From assembly GCA_023417315.1 (NCBI GenBank), contig JAEZFW010000065.1:1-64000 (forward strand): DNA of 64,000 nucleotides, written 5' to 3'. Of this stretch, positions 33,643 to 41,821 are shown in pieces (position 1 is the first letter of the stretch; every line of letters begins with the position of its first letter). Source of the stretch: Pseudomonadota bacterium (GTDB taxonomy: Bacteria; Pseudomonadota; Gammaproteobacteria; Steroidobacterales; Steroidobacteraceae). The notes beneath the pieces were generated by a model. The model did not search any database. It was given only the letters and a program-made list of their open reading frames with translations, and was not told where the DNA came from. The position numbers and the translations under genes are program-made.

Positions 33643-34797
33643 ATGGTTTTCAGAAAGATATGCATTCTTGGGCTCGATGACTACGCGATGCTCAAGGGCG
33701 ATCCCACTTACGGACACATCGGCGGTGAATCCGTGCAGCACGTCTTGCTTGCAAGAGCGTGGCGAGACATGGGACTCGACGTCTCGCTGCTGGTGTACGA
33801 CCACGGCCAGCCACCTGTCGTGGAGATCGATGGCATACGCGCCGTGGCCGCCTATCGACCGAGCGCGGGACTCCCCGGTGTTCGGTTCTTCTCGCGTCTT
33901 CTCAGCATCGTGCGCGCGCTGCGAAAGATCGATGCGGACGTGTACTACCAGTCGCCTGCGGGCATGCTGACAGGTGTTGCGGCCTGGTTTGCTCAGCGCA
34001 CAGGAAGATATTCCATCGTACGTATCGCATCCGACTTGGGCTGCATCCCCGGTGCTCAGCTCGTCGCTTACTCGCGCGACCGCAAGATGTACGAATATGG
34101 GCTGCGGCGCGCCACTCTGATCGCGGCGCAGACTCAACATCAACAGAGTCTGCTGAGGCAGCATTACGGACTGCGCAGTCACGTCCTCAACATGCTCGTG
34201 GAGATACCTCGTCTGCGCACACCGGCTCGTGATATCGACGTGTTGTGGGTCGGTAACCTGAGGCCCGTCAAGCGTCCGGAGCTCGTGTTGGAGCTCGCCC
34301 GCGCGCTGCCGAATCGTCGGTTCGTTCTTGCAGGCGGGCCGTTGCCGAAGCACAAAGCCTATTTCGACGAGATCAAATCCTTGGCGAGCGGACTTCCGAA
34401 CGTTGAGATGCTTGGGCCCGTCAACTACGACGATGTGGGGCCCTTGTTCGAGCGCGCACGCCTGCACCTGAATACATCGAGCGCAGAAGGATTTCCAAAT
34501 ACCTTTCTGCAAGCATGGGCCCGATGCGTTCCCGTCGTGTCCTTCTTCGACCCAGACAACTTGATCGAACGCCGCAACTTCGGGCGAAAATGCCGCGACA
34601 CCGAGGAGATGGTGGGCGTGCTCGCGGAGTTCCTTGCGAACACGACGATGTGTGAGGAAATCGGTCGAAGAGCGAGAGCCTTCGTAGAAGCCGAGTTCTC
34701 ACCGCGCGCGATCGCGCAGCGTTATCTCGAGTTGTTAGAAGACGAGCGATCCTCCGCCGTGACGGCACAAGCTGCGGTGGCTTCCGCACGACGTTAA
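33643..34797 (+). CDS. Glycosyltransferase family 4 protein, copy 1 of a duplicated pair
   Basis: A 384-aa GT4 enzyme starting MVFRKICILGLDDYAMLKGD. The donor-binding half has DIDVLWVGNLRPVKRPELVL and the acidic TSSAEGFPNTFLQAWARCVP, equivalent to the EX7E motif. It is about half identical by eye to the protein at 36615, with the shared block GHIGGESVQHVLLARAWRD near the N terminus. It lies 194 bp after the flippase gene and in front of the second lyase leader. Sugar specificity unknown. Confidence 0.87.
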   Translation: MVFRKICILGLDDYAMLKGDPTYGHIGGESVQHVLLARAWRDMGLDVSLLVYDHGQPPVVEIDGIRAVAAYRPSAGLPGVRFFSRLLSIVRALRKIDADVYYQSPAGMLTGVAAWFAQRTGRYSIVRIASDLGCIPGAQLVAYSRDRKMYEYGLRRATLIAAQTQHQQSLLRQHYGLRSHVLNMLVEIPRLRTPARDIDVLWVGNLRPVKRPELVLELARALPNRRFVLAGGPLPKHKAYFDEIKSLASGLPNVEMLGPVNYDDVGPLFERARLHLNTSSAEGFPNTFLQAWARCVPVVSFFDPDNLIERRNFGRKCRDTEEMVGVLAEFLANTTMCEEIGRRARAFVEAEFSPRAIAQRYLELLEDERSSAVTAQAAVASARR

Positions 34798-34881
34798 CTG
34801 CGTCTTCTGTTGCTAGTTCAATCCGCGATTGCGAGCTGACCGGTATGTAGGCGAAATCCTACGCCATGATCCCTTGCCCAG

Positions 34882-35057
34882 TTCAGGGCTTTTCCGATGT
34901 AACGCGGCATCTCCGAATTGTAATTTCTGACCTGTCGGTCGGCTCCCGTGGGAAGTCGGTTTACTCACGTTGAAGAGCGGCGCAGGCAGACACAGACGCG
35001 TTTTGCCGACAGCGTGACTATGAAGTTTGCGATGCATACGATTCGAGGAATTTCTTC
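34882..35057 (+). promoter_or_regulatory. Duplicated leader of the second pectate-lyase-like gene
   Basis: Homologous to 28035-28207, with the same order of blocks and almost the same distance to the ATG (176 versus 173 bp). It includes TTGTAATTTCT at 34918 and CGAGGAATTTCTTC before the start. No GG-N10-GC element is seen in it. Confidence 0.55.
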
Positions 35058-36461
35058 ATGCCCCAGAGACAAACAATGAAACGCTCAGCGCACGCAAAGT
35101 CTTCTGTCGGTCCGCGTATCGCTGCCGCGCTGATCGGGGCTGCGGCCGTTGTGCCCTTGATGGCTGATGCGGTGCCGGTGGTTCCGAACGCAGCGGGCTT
35201 CGGTATCGATACCCCGGCTGGCCGTGGCGGCACGGTCTATAGAGTGACGAACTTAAACGAGAGCGGTGCAGGCTCGCTCAGGGCGTGCGTTGAGGCGACC
35301 GGTCCGCGCGTCTGCGTGTTCGAGACCTCGGGCACGATTCGGATGTCTGGCGATCTCACGATCCGAAATCCAAGAATCACGATTGCGGGTCAGACGGCTC
35401 CGTCGCCCGGCATCATGCTCCGCGGCGGTGGTCTGCGCATTTCCGCATCCGATGTCCTCGTGCAGCACTTGAGAGTGCGCCCCGGCGATGATCGAGACGG
35501 CCCGGTGTTCGAGAATCGTGACGCGCTCAAGGTCGAGGTGCCAGAGGGCTCGACCGTTCGCAACATCGTCGTGGACCACTGCTCATTTAGCTGGGCCACA
35601 GACGAAGTTGGGTCGCTCTGGAAGAACTGGGACAACGTGACGCTGCTGTACAACATCTTCGCCGAGGGCTTGTACGACTCACCGGTGCGAACCGATGGAC
35701 TCAGGGGCGGATACGGTCTGATCGTCGGGCCTGTGCAAGGCAAAGCAGCGATCGTCGGCAACCTGCTCGCCAATAACAAGGAGCGCAATCCGCTCAGCCG
35801 CGGCAGAGAGTTAGTGTTCGTGAACAACGTCGTGTACAACCACCGTAGCACAGCTTTGGACCTGCAAAGCGAGAACGGGATCGTCACCAACAATACCGTC
35901 ACCGGTAACGTATTCATCCCCGGTGCCGATACCGAGCGCCGGAGCTCAATTACCGTTCGCACGGAAGACTACGCATTGCCGAGCGCAAGCCGCATTTATG
36001 TTGCTGACAACCGCGCCACCGACGCCACGCCTGATAACGATTGGTCTGCAGTCAAACCTTACAGCGGCACGCTCTCCTCCAGCTTACAGTCTCGTCTTCC
36101 GCCGTCGTGGCCCGCGGGGCTCACTCGATTGTTGACCGACAGAAACTTAGCGCTGGATAACGTGCTGCAGCGGGCGGGTGCGCGTCCCGCTGATCGGGAC
36201 GCGGTCGACACGCGCATCGTGCGCGGCGTTCGCGAAGGCACCGGCCGCATCGTGAACTGCGTCGCCTCTTCGACCTGTTCGAATCATGCAGGCGGATGGC
36301 CGAGCCTCCCTCAAAATCGACGCGCGTTGACGCTACCTGAGAATCCAAACACCGTTACAGCCAGTGGCTACACGAATCTCGAGCTGTGGTTGCATGAGAT
36401 GGCCGCTCAGGTCGAAGGTCGTGCGCATAATCCGACGGCGCCAGTGCTCGCGACGCGGTAA
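35058..36461 (+). CDS. Secreted pectate-lyase-like (PL1-type) beta-helix protein, copy 2
   Basis: A 467-aa paralogue of the protein at 28208 with the same signal peptide design (IAAALIGAAAVVPLMADAVP). The same beta-helix blocks occur: NAAGFGIDTPAGRGG, TIAGQTAPSPGIMLRGGGL, IVVDHCSFSWATDE and NERNPLSR-type turns. The paralogues share the mature N terminus and C terminus (ELWLHE, RPADRD), and diverge most in the loops after residue 200, which may mean different cleavage specificity. It should act on the polymer in the periplasm or outside. A terminator follows 60 bases later. Confidence 0.86.
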   Translation: MPQRQTMKRSAHAKSSVGPRIAAALIGAAAVVPLMADAVPVVPNAAGFGIDTPAGRGGTVYRVTNLNESGAGSLRACVEATGPRVCVFETSGTIRMSGDLTIRNPRITIAGQTAPSPGIMLRGGGLRISASDVLVQHLRVRPGDDRDGPVFENRDALKVEVPEGSTVRNIVVDHCSFSWATDEVGSLWKNWDNVTLLYNIFAEGLYDSPVRTDGLRGGYGLIVGPVQGKAAIVGNLLANNKERNPLSRGRELVFVNNVVYNHRSTALDLQSENGIVTNNTVTGNVFIPGADTERRSSITVRTEDYALPSASRIYVADNRATDATPDNDWSAVKPYSGTLSSSLQSRLPPSWPAGLTRLLTDRNLALDNVLQRAGARPADRDAVDTRIVRGVREGTGRIVNCVASSTCSNHAGGWPSLPQNRRALTLPENPNTVTASGYTNLELWLHEMAAQVEGRAHNPTAPVLATR

Positions 36462-36520
36462 GTTCTACATCGATACTTGTAATTGTTGGGCGACGCGTCG
36501 CGCCCGATCCGTTGCTACAA

Positions 36521-36560
36521 AGCCCGCCTCATCGCGATTGCGAAAGGCGGGCTTTTTTTC
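36521..36560 (+). terminator. Terminator after the second lyase gene
   Basis: An 8-bp perfect GC-rich stem (36521-36528 with 36546-36553) is closed by a 17-base loop and followed by seven T residues. It lies immediately before the sigma-54 element at 36565. Confidence 0.88.
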
Positions 36561-36564
36561 TTGG

Positions 36565-36579
36565 TGGTACGCAACTTGC
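36565..36579 (+). promoter_or_regulatory. Sigma-54 promoter of the second duplicated GT4 gene
   Basis: TGGTACGCAACTTGC has GG-N10-GC with perfect TTGC and ends 35 bp before ATG 36615. It differs from the element at 29778 at one base, and the flanks are also similar. Confidence 0.85.
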
Positions 36580-36614
36580 TCGTGCCTTGTCGCTCCTCGT
36601 GTTCCAGGATCGAT

Positions 36615-37781
36615 ATGGCCATACGCAAGATCTGCATATTGGGTCTCGACGACTATCCGATGCTCACGGGCGATCCCTCGCTGGGTCACATCGGAGGCGA
36701 ATCCGTTCAGCACGTCTTGCTCGCACGAGCGTGGCGCGATCTCGGGCTCGACGTTTCGATCATCGTCCACGACCACGGCCAAGCGCACATCACGATGGTG
36801 GATGGAATCCGTGCCGTGAGTGCCTTTCCACGTGCGGCCGGGATCCGTGTGCTGCGTTTCGTGCATCCGAGGCTCACCAGCGTGCTCAGCGCGATGCGCG
36901 AGCTCGATGCGGACGTTTACTATCAGTCGCCGGCCGCGCCCTGGACGGGGGTCGTTGCCTACTTCGCGAAACGCTTCGATAAACATTCGATCTTTCGCGT
37001 CGCGTCGGACAGCGACTGCGTGCGCGGGCGTCAGCGGGTGAGCTCGAGCAAAGGTGTGGCGCGATCGCATCGCGACCGTTGGATGTATGAGTATGGGCTC
37101 ACGAATGTCTCGCTCGTTGCTGCGCAGACTGTCCATCAGCGCAGCCTCCTTGCGCAACATTTCGCAATCAAGAGTGAGATCTTGAACATCGCCGTCGAGC
37201 TGCCAAGGACCACGGCGCCCGACCCGAAGGATATCGACGTGCTGTGGGTCGGCAACTTCCGAGAAGTGAAGCGTCCAGATGTTGCGGTGGAGCTCGCACG
37301 ACGCTTACCTCAGTATCGATTCGCTTTCGTCGGCGGCAGCGTGCCCGGCGGCGACAGCTACTATCAACGGATTGCGACTGAAGCGAAGCGCCTGAGCAAT
37401 GTGACGTTCGCGGGGCCGGTGGCGTATGAGCAAACCGGCAAGTGGTTCGATCGCGCTCGCTTGCACGTGAATACCTCCGATTACGAAGGGTTTCCGAATA
37501 CGTTCCTGCAAGCCTGGGTGCGCCGCGTTCCGGTCGTGTCGTTCTACGATCCAGATACTGTGATACGTCGTCACGGGCTCGGACGTGTCTGCACGGGACT
37601 CGATGAAATGCAGATGCAGATCGATACGTTGCTCAAGAATCGTGATGCCTGCGCAGAAGCAGGTGGGCGAGGGTACGCGTATGCCGCGAGCGAGTTCTCC
37701 GCCCATTCGATCGCAACGCGTTATCTAGAGCTTCTCGACCCAGTCTCGATGAGATCCCAGCGCCTCGCGGCCGTCGGCTAA
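36615..37781 (+). CDS. Glycosyltransferase family 4 protein, copy 2 of a duplicated pair
   Basis: A 388-aa GT4 enzyme starting MAIRKICILGLDDYPMLTGD, paralogous to the one at 33643. The donor half has DIDVLWVGNFREVKRPDVAV and TSDYEGFPNTFLQAWVRRVP. It has a small insertion (RVSSSKGVARSHRDR) not present in copy 1. ATG 36615 is chosen from paralogue alignment and AGGA at 36606; the frame is open upstream through the terminator. Its own sigma-54 element suggests it is transcribed separately from the lyase. Confidence 0.88.
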   Translation: MAIRKICILGLDDYPMLTGDPSLGHIGGESVQHVLLARAWRDLGLDVSIIVHDHGQAHITMVDGIRAVSAFPRAAGIRVLRFVHPRLTSVLSAMRELDADVYYQSPAAPWTGVVAYFAKRFDKHSIFRVASDSDCVRGRQRVSSSKGVARSHRDRWMYEYGLTNVSLVAAQTVHQRSLLAQHFAIKSEILNIAVELPRTTAPDPKDIDVLWVGNFREVKRPDVAVELARRLPQYRFAFVGGSVPGGDSYYQRIATEAKRLSNVTFAGPVAYEQTGKWFDRARLHVNTSDYEGFPNTFLQAWVRRVPVVSFYDPDTVIRRHGLGRVCTGLDEMQMQIDTLLKNRDACAEAGGRGYAYAASEFSAHSIATRYLELLDPVSMRSQRLAAVG

Positions 37782-37853
37782 AGCTAGCGCTTGCATAGGC
37801 TTCTGCAGACGGCGGTTCATGCCCGCTGACGCGCCGCAGCGCGTGATCGCGCC

Positions 37854-37868
37854 TGGTATAGATCTTGC
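37854..37868 (+). promoter_or_regulatory. Sigma-54 promoter of the ATP-grasp gene
   Basis: TGGTATAGATCTTGC has GG-N10-GC with a perfect TTGC, 38 bp before ATG 37907. Confidence 0.8.
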
Positions 37869-37906
37869 TCCGTTCTGCTCACCGAAGAACGTGGAGTGAC
37901 AAAGCA

Positions 37907-38881
37907 ATGAGTAGCACGGCGGCAGATGCGAAACGTCTCCCATTGGCAACAGCAAGCGGCGGCAAGAGACCGCCTTCATTTCAGGGGCGAATCTATCGCT
38001 CGATACTGCGCTCGTTTCCGGAGAATCGTCTCGGCGACACTCTGGTGTCGTGGATCATGTTCGTGCGCGCGCACAAGCGCCTGCCGCGCCGTACGCACAC
38101 GTACAACGATGTCCTTTATCGGATCAAGACATCGAAGGAGATCCTCGATCCGCTGCGCGTGTTCGTATCCGATAAGGAATTCGTCAAGCTGTACGTCAGG
38201 GGGACTGTAGGCGATGAGTACAACGTGCCTACGCTCGATGTGATCAGGAGTCGTGAAGCGGTGGATGCCTACGAGTTCCCGCTCAGCTGTTGCATCAAGC
38301 CGACGCAGGTCAGCGGAGATGTCATGTTTCGCAGACACGGAGAGCAGATCGACCGCGAGCGGATCAAGCGCTGGTTCGATCTCAACTATTACCGCACCAA
38401 CCGAGAGGCGAACTACAAGTTGTTGGAACCGAAGGTAATCATCGAGCCGCTGATCTTCGGCAGATCGAATGTCGAGGACTACAAGGTCTTCTGTTACAAG
38501 GGTGTGCCGAGGCTCATTCAGGTCGACGTGGACCGTCACATCGAGCACAAGCGCAAGTACTTCGATGCAAATTGGAATGAGCTCGATTTCTCGATCAAGT
38601 ATCCGCGCACCGAGAAGAGCATTCCTCGGCCCACAAACCTCTCAGAGATGCTCTTCGTTGCAGGCGAGCTTGCCAAGAACTTCTCGTTCGTGAGAGTGGA
38701 TCTATACAGCGACGGTTCGCAGGTTTACGTCGGCGAGATCACGCATTGTGCAGACAACGCGGATGGTCGCTTCACGCCGGCGGCTGCTGAAGAACGGGTC
38801 TCGGACTACCTGTTCGGAGAAGTGCCCTCGCGGAATGTCGGCACGGTCCCGCACGGACGCGAGTCGCTAGCAACCATCTGA
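37907..38881 (+). CDS. TupA-like ATP-grasp protein
   Basis: A 324-aa protein of the TupA-like ATP-grasp family, named after the teichuronopeptide synthesis protein. It has the family N terminus LGDTLVSWIMFVRAHKRLP. It then has the phosphate-binding segment FPLSCCIKPTQVSGDVMFRR, YKLLEPKVIIEPLI, and the metal-binding end FVRVDLYSD with VGEITHCADNADGRF. ATP-grasp enzymes join a carboxylate to an amine through an acyl-phosphate. TupA is linked to attaching amino acids to polyuronates, which fits algD in this locus. ATG 37907 has GGAG 11 bases upstream. Confidence 0.85.
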   Translation: MSSTAADAKRLPLATASGGKRPPSFQGRIYRSILRSFPENRLGDTLVSWIMFVRAHKRLPRRTHTYNDVLYRIKTSKEILDPLRVFVSDKEFVKLYVRGTVGDEYNVPTLDVIRSREAVDAYEFPLSCCIKPTQVSGDVMFRRHGEQIDRERIKRWFDLNYYRTNREANYKLLEPKVIIEPLIFGRSNVEDYKVFCYKGVPRLIQVDVDRHIEHKRKYFDANWNELDFSIKYPRTEKSIPRPTNLSEMLFVAGELAKNFSFVRVDLYSDGSQVYVGEITHCADNADGRFTPAAAEERVSDYLFGEVPSRNVGTVPHGRESLATI

Positions 38882-39196
38882 CGAGCTCCGGTCCGGCGCG
38901 CGCCACGCCTGCGGCGCGCGTCGGTCCTGCACAATGGCAGCTCACCGGAGAGCAGATCCCGAGGAGCAAGATCCTTGCGCTGCGCGTCGCCCCGCGACAG
39001 GCGCCCCGGGAGATTCATGTAGTCGATGAGAGCGCGCTTTCGGAGAATTTTCCATTGACCGCGTCGGCTGCTTGAAGACTTTACAAGTCAGTGCACGCTG
39101 CGTCGCGAAATCGCCGCGTTCGGTGCGTGGCATGCGACTTGCTCCTTGCTGGACTTCTAATGAGTACGCAGCATCGATGAGAGTACCTGAAGCTCG
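38882..39196. other. 315-bp intergenic region before the polymerase operon
   Basis: It starts with a GC-rich inverted repeat (GGCGCGCGCC...GGCGCGCG) just after the ATP-grasp stop that could fold as a hairpin. It ends with TTACAA at 39081 and the sigma-54 element at 39128. No coding region is convincing. Confidence 0.5.
39128..39142 (+). promoter_or_regulatory. Sigma-54 promoter of the polymerase-heparinase operon
   Basis: TGGCATGCGACTTGC has GG-N10-GC and TTGC, matching the algD element at 12 of 15 positions. It ends 54 bp before ATG 39197. Confidence 0.85.
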
Positions 39197-40567
39197 ATGG
39201 CCATAGCCCACTCACCCACGATGACCATGACGCAGACGACCCACTCGAGCGAGTGGGGCATGAGTCTGCTGCTGGCCGCTCTGTTGACACTCGTCGCCGC
39301 CGAGCAGGTCTTCGCATTGCCATTGAGCATGGGGCCGGGGCTTTCCGTCGAGAACGCGCTGCTGTACGTCGTACTGAGCGCCCTCATCTTCAAGATGGCG
39401 GTACAGCGCTCGGTGCGTTTCGAGCTGCGCGAGCTCCACATCTGCTTCCTCGTGTTGATCGGGTACGCAGCGTTGACGCTGATCGCCGCTGCGGTCGTAG
39501 TTCAATATCCCGGATATCGGACGCTCAAGTACATCATCTCGCTCAAAGCACGCCTCGTCGATCAGTTCGTGTTCTTCGCGGTGTTCTTCTACGGTCTGAA
39601 CCAAAGTCGCAGCGCGTTCAGCGTGCTCAAGACGCTGTTCTTGCTCACTGTTCTCATGAACGTGATCGCACTCTTGGACGGATTCGGCTACATCGAGGCC
39701 GGCGGCCTCGAGGAGCGCGAGGATGGTCGAGCGCAAGGTGTGATGGGCGAGTCGAATCAGTCCGCAGCCTTCATCGCCACGTTTCTGCCGGCGCTCGTCG
39801 GGATGGCAATGATGAGCGTCGGTGCGGCGCGCCTGTTCTGGCTCGCAGGCTTGCTCGTCTGTGTCGCAGCGATGTTCATTTCCGCCTCTCGCGGGGGGCT
39901 CGTGGCGGTCTTCATCTCGGCGCTTTGGGGGCTCGTGTTTTTCCGCAAGTACGTCTCAACTCGCTCAATCATCGCCGCGGCTGGCATGGCGTTGTTGGTT
40001 CTTGCGATCGCATTACCGCTCGTGATGGCGCAGTACGGCTCGCTACTCTTCAATCGCTTCGTTGGGGATACGAGCAGCGTGGACATCGTCGATGTGTCCT
40101 CAGGACGCTTGGATATTTGGGCCGGCTTGTTCGCGACAATGGCCAGGGCACCCGTCACCTTCCTGAGCGGATACGGATGGGAAGTCTATGACTGGATGCC
40201 GTTTCGGCTCGCGCCCCACAATCACTATCTCGCATTGTGGTTCGATCTGGGCCTGGTGGGGCTGGCTTGCGGAACCGCGCTGCTCGTCATCGTCGCGCGC
40301 GCGGCGATGAGGGCGGTCCCGCTTCTTGCAGATCCCTACCGATCGGTGCTCATCTCGTTCGCGATTGGGACCGTTGCGATCGCGACGGCCACCTTCTTCG
40401 TCGATCTATACACACCGTGGACGTACTTCTGGGCGTATGCAGGCCTCGCCATGCGCATCGTCGTCAATGCCCGTCACCAAGGGCAGACGCAGATTGTCGA
40501 AACAAAGACCACACCTGCGCCGTTAACGAAGCACGATCCGTTCGGGTGGGTTGCAAACACTCGCTGA
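39197..40567 (+). CDS. O-antigen ligase / Wzy-like polymerase membrane protein
   Basis: A 456-aa protein with about 10-12 membrane helices and the Wzy_C signature: a large periplasmic loop containing SASRGGLVAVF, SSGRLDIWAGLFATM and the PHNHYLALWFDLGLVGL segment with its conserved histidine. Such proteins either polymerise lipid-linked repeats (Wzy) or ligate a chain to an acceptor (WaaL); sequence alone cannot tell. With a Wzx and a Wzz-like gene in the locus, a polymerase role is favoured. It is the first gene of a five-gene operon ending at 45954. Confidence 0.87.
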   Translation: MAIAHSPTMTMTQTTHSSEWGMSLLLAALLTLVAAEQVFALPLSMGPGLSVENALLYVVLSALIFKMAVQRSVRFELRELHICFLVLIGYAALTLIAAAVVVQYPGYRTLKYIISLKARLVDQFVFFAVFFYGLNQSRSAFSVLKTLFLLTVLMNVIALLDGFGYIEAGGLEEREDGRAQGVMGESNQSAAFIATFLPALVGMAMMSVGAARLFWLAGLLVCVAAMFISASRGGLVAVFISALWGLVFFRKYVSTRSIIAAAGMALLVLAIALPLVMAQYGSLLFNRFVGDTSSVDIVDVSSGRLDIWAGLFATMARAPVTFLSGYGWEVYDWMPFRLAPHNHYLALWFDLGLVGLACGTALLVIVARAAMRAVPLLADPYRSVLISFAIGTVAIATATFFVDLYTPWTYFWAYAGLAMRIVVNARHQGQTQIVETKTTPAPLTKHDPFGWVANTR

Positions 40568-40587
40568 GCAGAGTGTCGATTCTCAAC

Positions 40588-41820
40588 ATGAAAGATGCCA
40601 AGTTCGATACACGAACGATGAGTCGTGAGACCGCCGTGCACGGAGCTGCTGCAGAGCCTACGGTCGTGCGCTCGCCCCCGGCGCCGCGCACGCAAAAATT
40701 GGCTGCGCTGTTCCTGTTGAACAGCCTCAACGTCGGTGGGTCCGAAACGAAAACCGTGCGCATCGCAAACGCTCTCACGAGCCGAGGGCTGCGCACGGGT
40801 CTTGCGTACCTTAACGGGCCAGAGGATCTACGCAGCGCGTTGCGTCCCGATATTCCGGTTTGGCACTTGCGTAGAACAGGCAAGTTCTCGTTCGCGGCGT
40901 TACGCGCGCTGCGTGATCTCATCCATGAGCAGCGTCCCGCCGCCGTGCTCTCGGTGAACCTGTATCCCGCACTGTATCTATCGTTGGCGAATCTCGGGTC
41001 GCGAGCGACGTATCGCTCGGTTGCGTTGCTCAATACGACCATCCTGCCGGCCGGCCAAGCGTGGAAGAAGGCGTTCTACCAGCCATTTCTGCATCGGCTG
41101 GACCGAGTCGTGTACGGGTGTGAGCGTCATCGACAAGACTGGGCGACGACGCGAGCGATCGCGGCGCGTTCGAACGTGATCTACAACGGGGTCGACACAG
41201 AGCGCTTTGCGCCCGACGCCGAGCGCGCGCAGAAGGTCGCGGCACGTGCGGCGCGAGACATACCGAAGGATGCTTTCGTGGTCGGGACCGTCGGGCGACT
41301 CGCGCCCGAAAAAAATCAGCGCGTTCTCATCGATGCAATTCGTGAGCTACGCGAGCGAGCCGTGCCCGGGCATCTGCTGCTGGTGGGGGAGGGCCGAGAG
41401 CGCGCGATGCTCGAAGCATACGCGGACGCTGTTGGCGTGCGCCGGCACGTCACGTTCGCGGGGGCGCAGAAGGATGTTAGAGCGCTGTTGTCGACCATGG
41501 ATGTCTTCGCGTTGCCATCGACGCGCGTCGAGACCTTCTCGAACGCCGCGCTCGAAGCGATGGCGATGAGCTTGCCTGTCGTGCTCAGCAGGATTGGCGG
41601 GGCTGATGAAATGGTGCGCAATGGGATCGACGGATACACCGTCAGCATCGACGAACTGTCGTCGGCGCTCGTGCCGTTGCTGATCAGCCTCCATCAGGAC
41701 GAGCGCTTGAGATCGCTCCTTGGTCGTCGCGCACGCGAGAGGGTCGAGCAGCATTTTTCATTCGACGCGATGGTGAACGAGTACGTCGCGTTGATCACGG
41801 GTCGTGCGGGAGGTGGCTGA
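40588..41820 (+). CDS. Glycosyltransferase family 4 protein
   Basis: A 410-aa GT4 enzyme. The N-terminal acceptor half has LFLLNSLNVGGSETKTVRIA. The donor half has VGTVGRLAPEKNQRVLIDAI, LLLVGEGRERAMLE and RVETFSNAALEAMAMSLP, with both Glu residues of EX7E. The start is probably ATG 40588 (or 40618); the frame is open far upstream inside the previous gene, which is not credible as coding. It lies 20 bases after the Wzy-like gene and 1 base before the sulfotransferase. Confidence 0.88.
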   Translation: MKDAKFDTRTMSRETAVHGAAAEPTVVRSPPAPRTQKLAALFLLNSLNVGGSETKTVRIANALTSRGLRTGLAYLNGPEDLRSALRPDIPVWHLRRTGKFSFAALRALRDLIHEQRPAAVLSVNLYPALYLSLANLGSRATYRSVALLNTTILPAGQAWKKAFYQPFLHRLDRVVYGCERHRQDWATTRAIAARSNVIYNGVDTERFAPDAERAQKVAARAARDIPKDAFVVGTVGRLAPEKNQRVLIDAIRELRERAVPGHLLLVGEGRERAMLEAYADAVGVRRHVTFAGAQKDVRALLSTMDVFALPSTRVETFSNAALEAMAMSLPVVLSRIGGADEMVRNGIDGYTVSIDELSSALVPLLISLHQDERLRSLLGRRARERVEQHFSFDAMVNEYVALITGRAGGG

Positions 41821-41821
41821 T

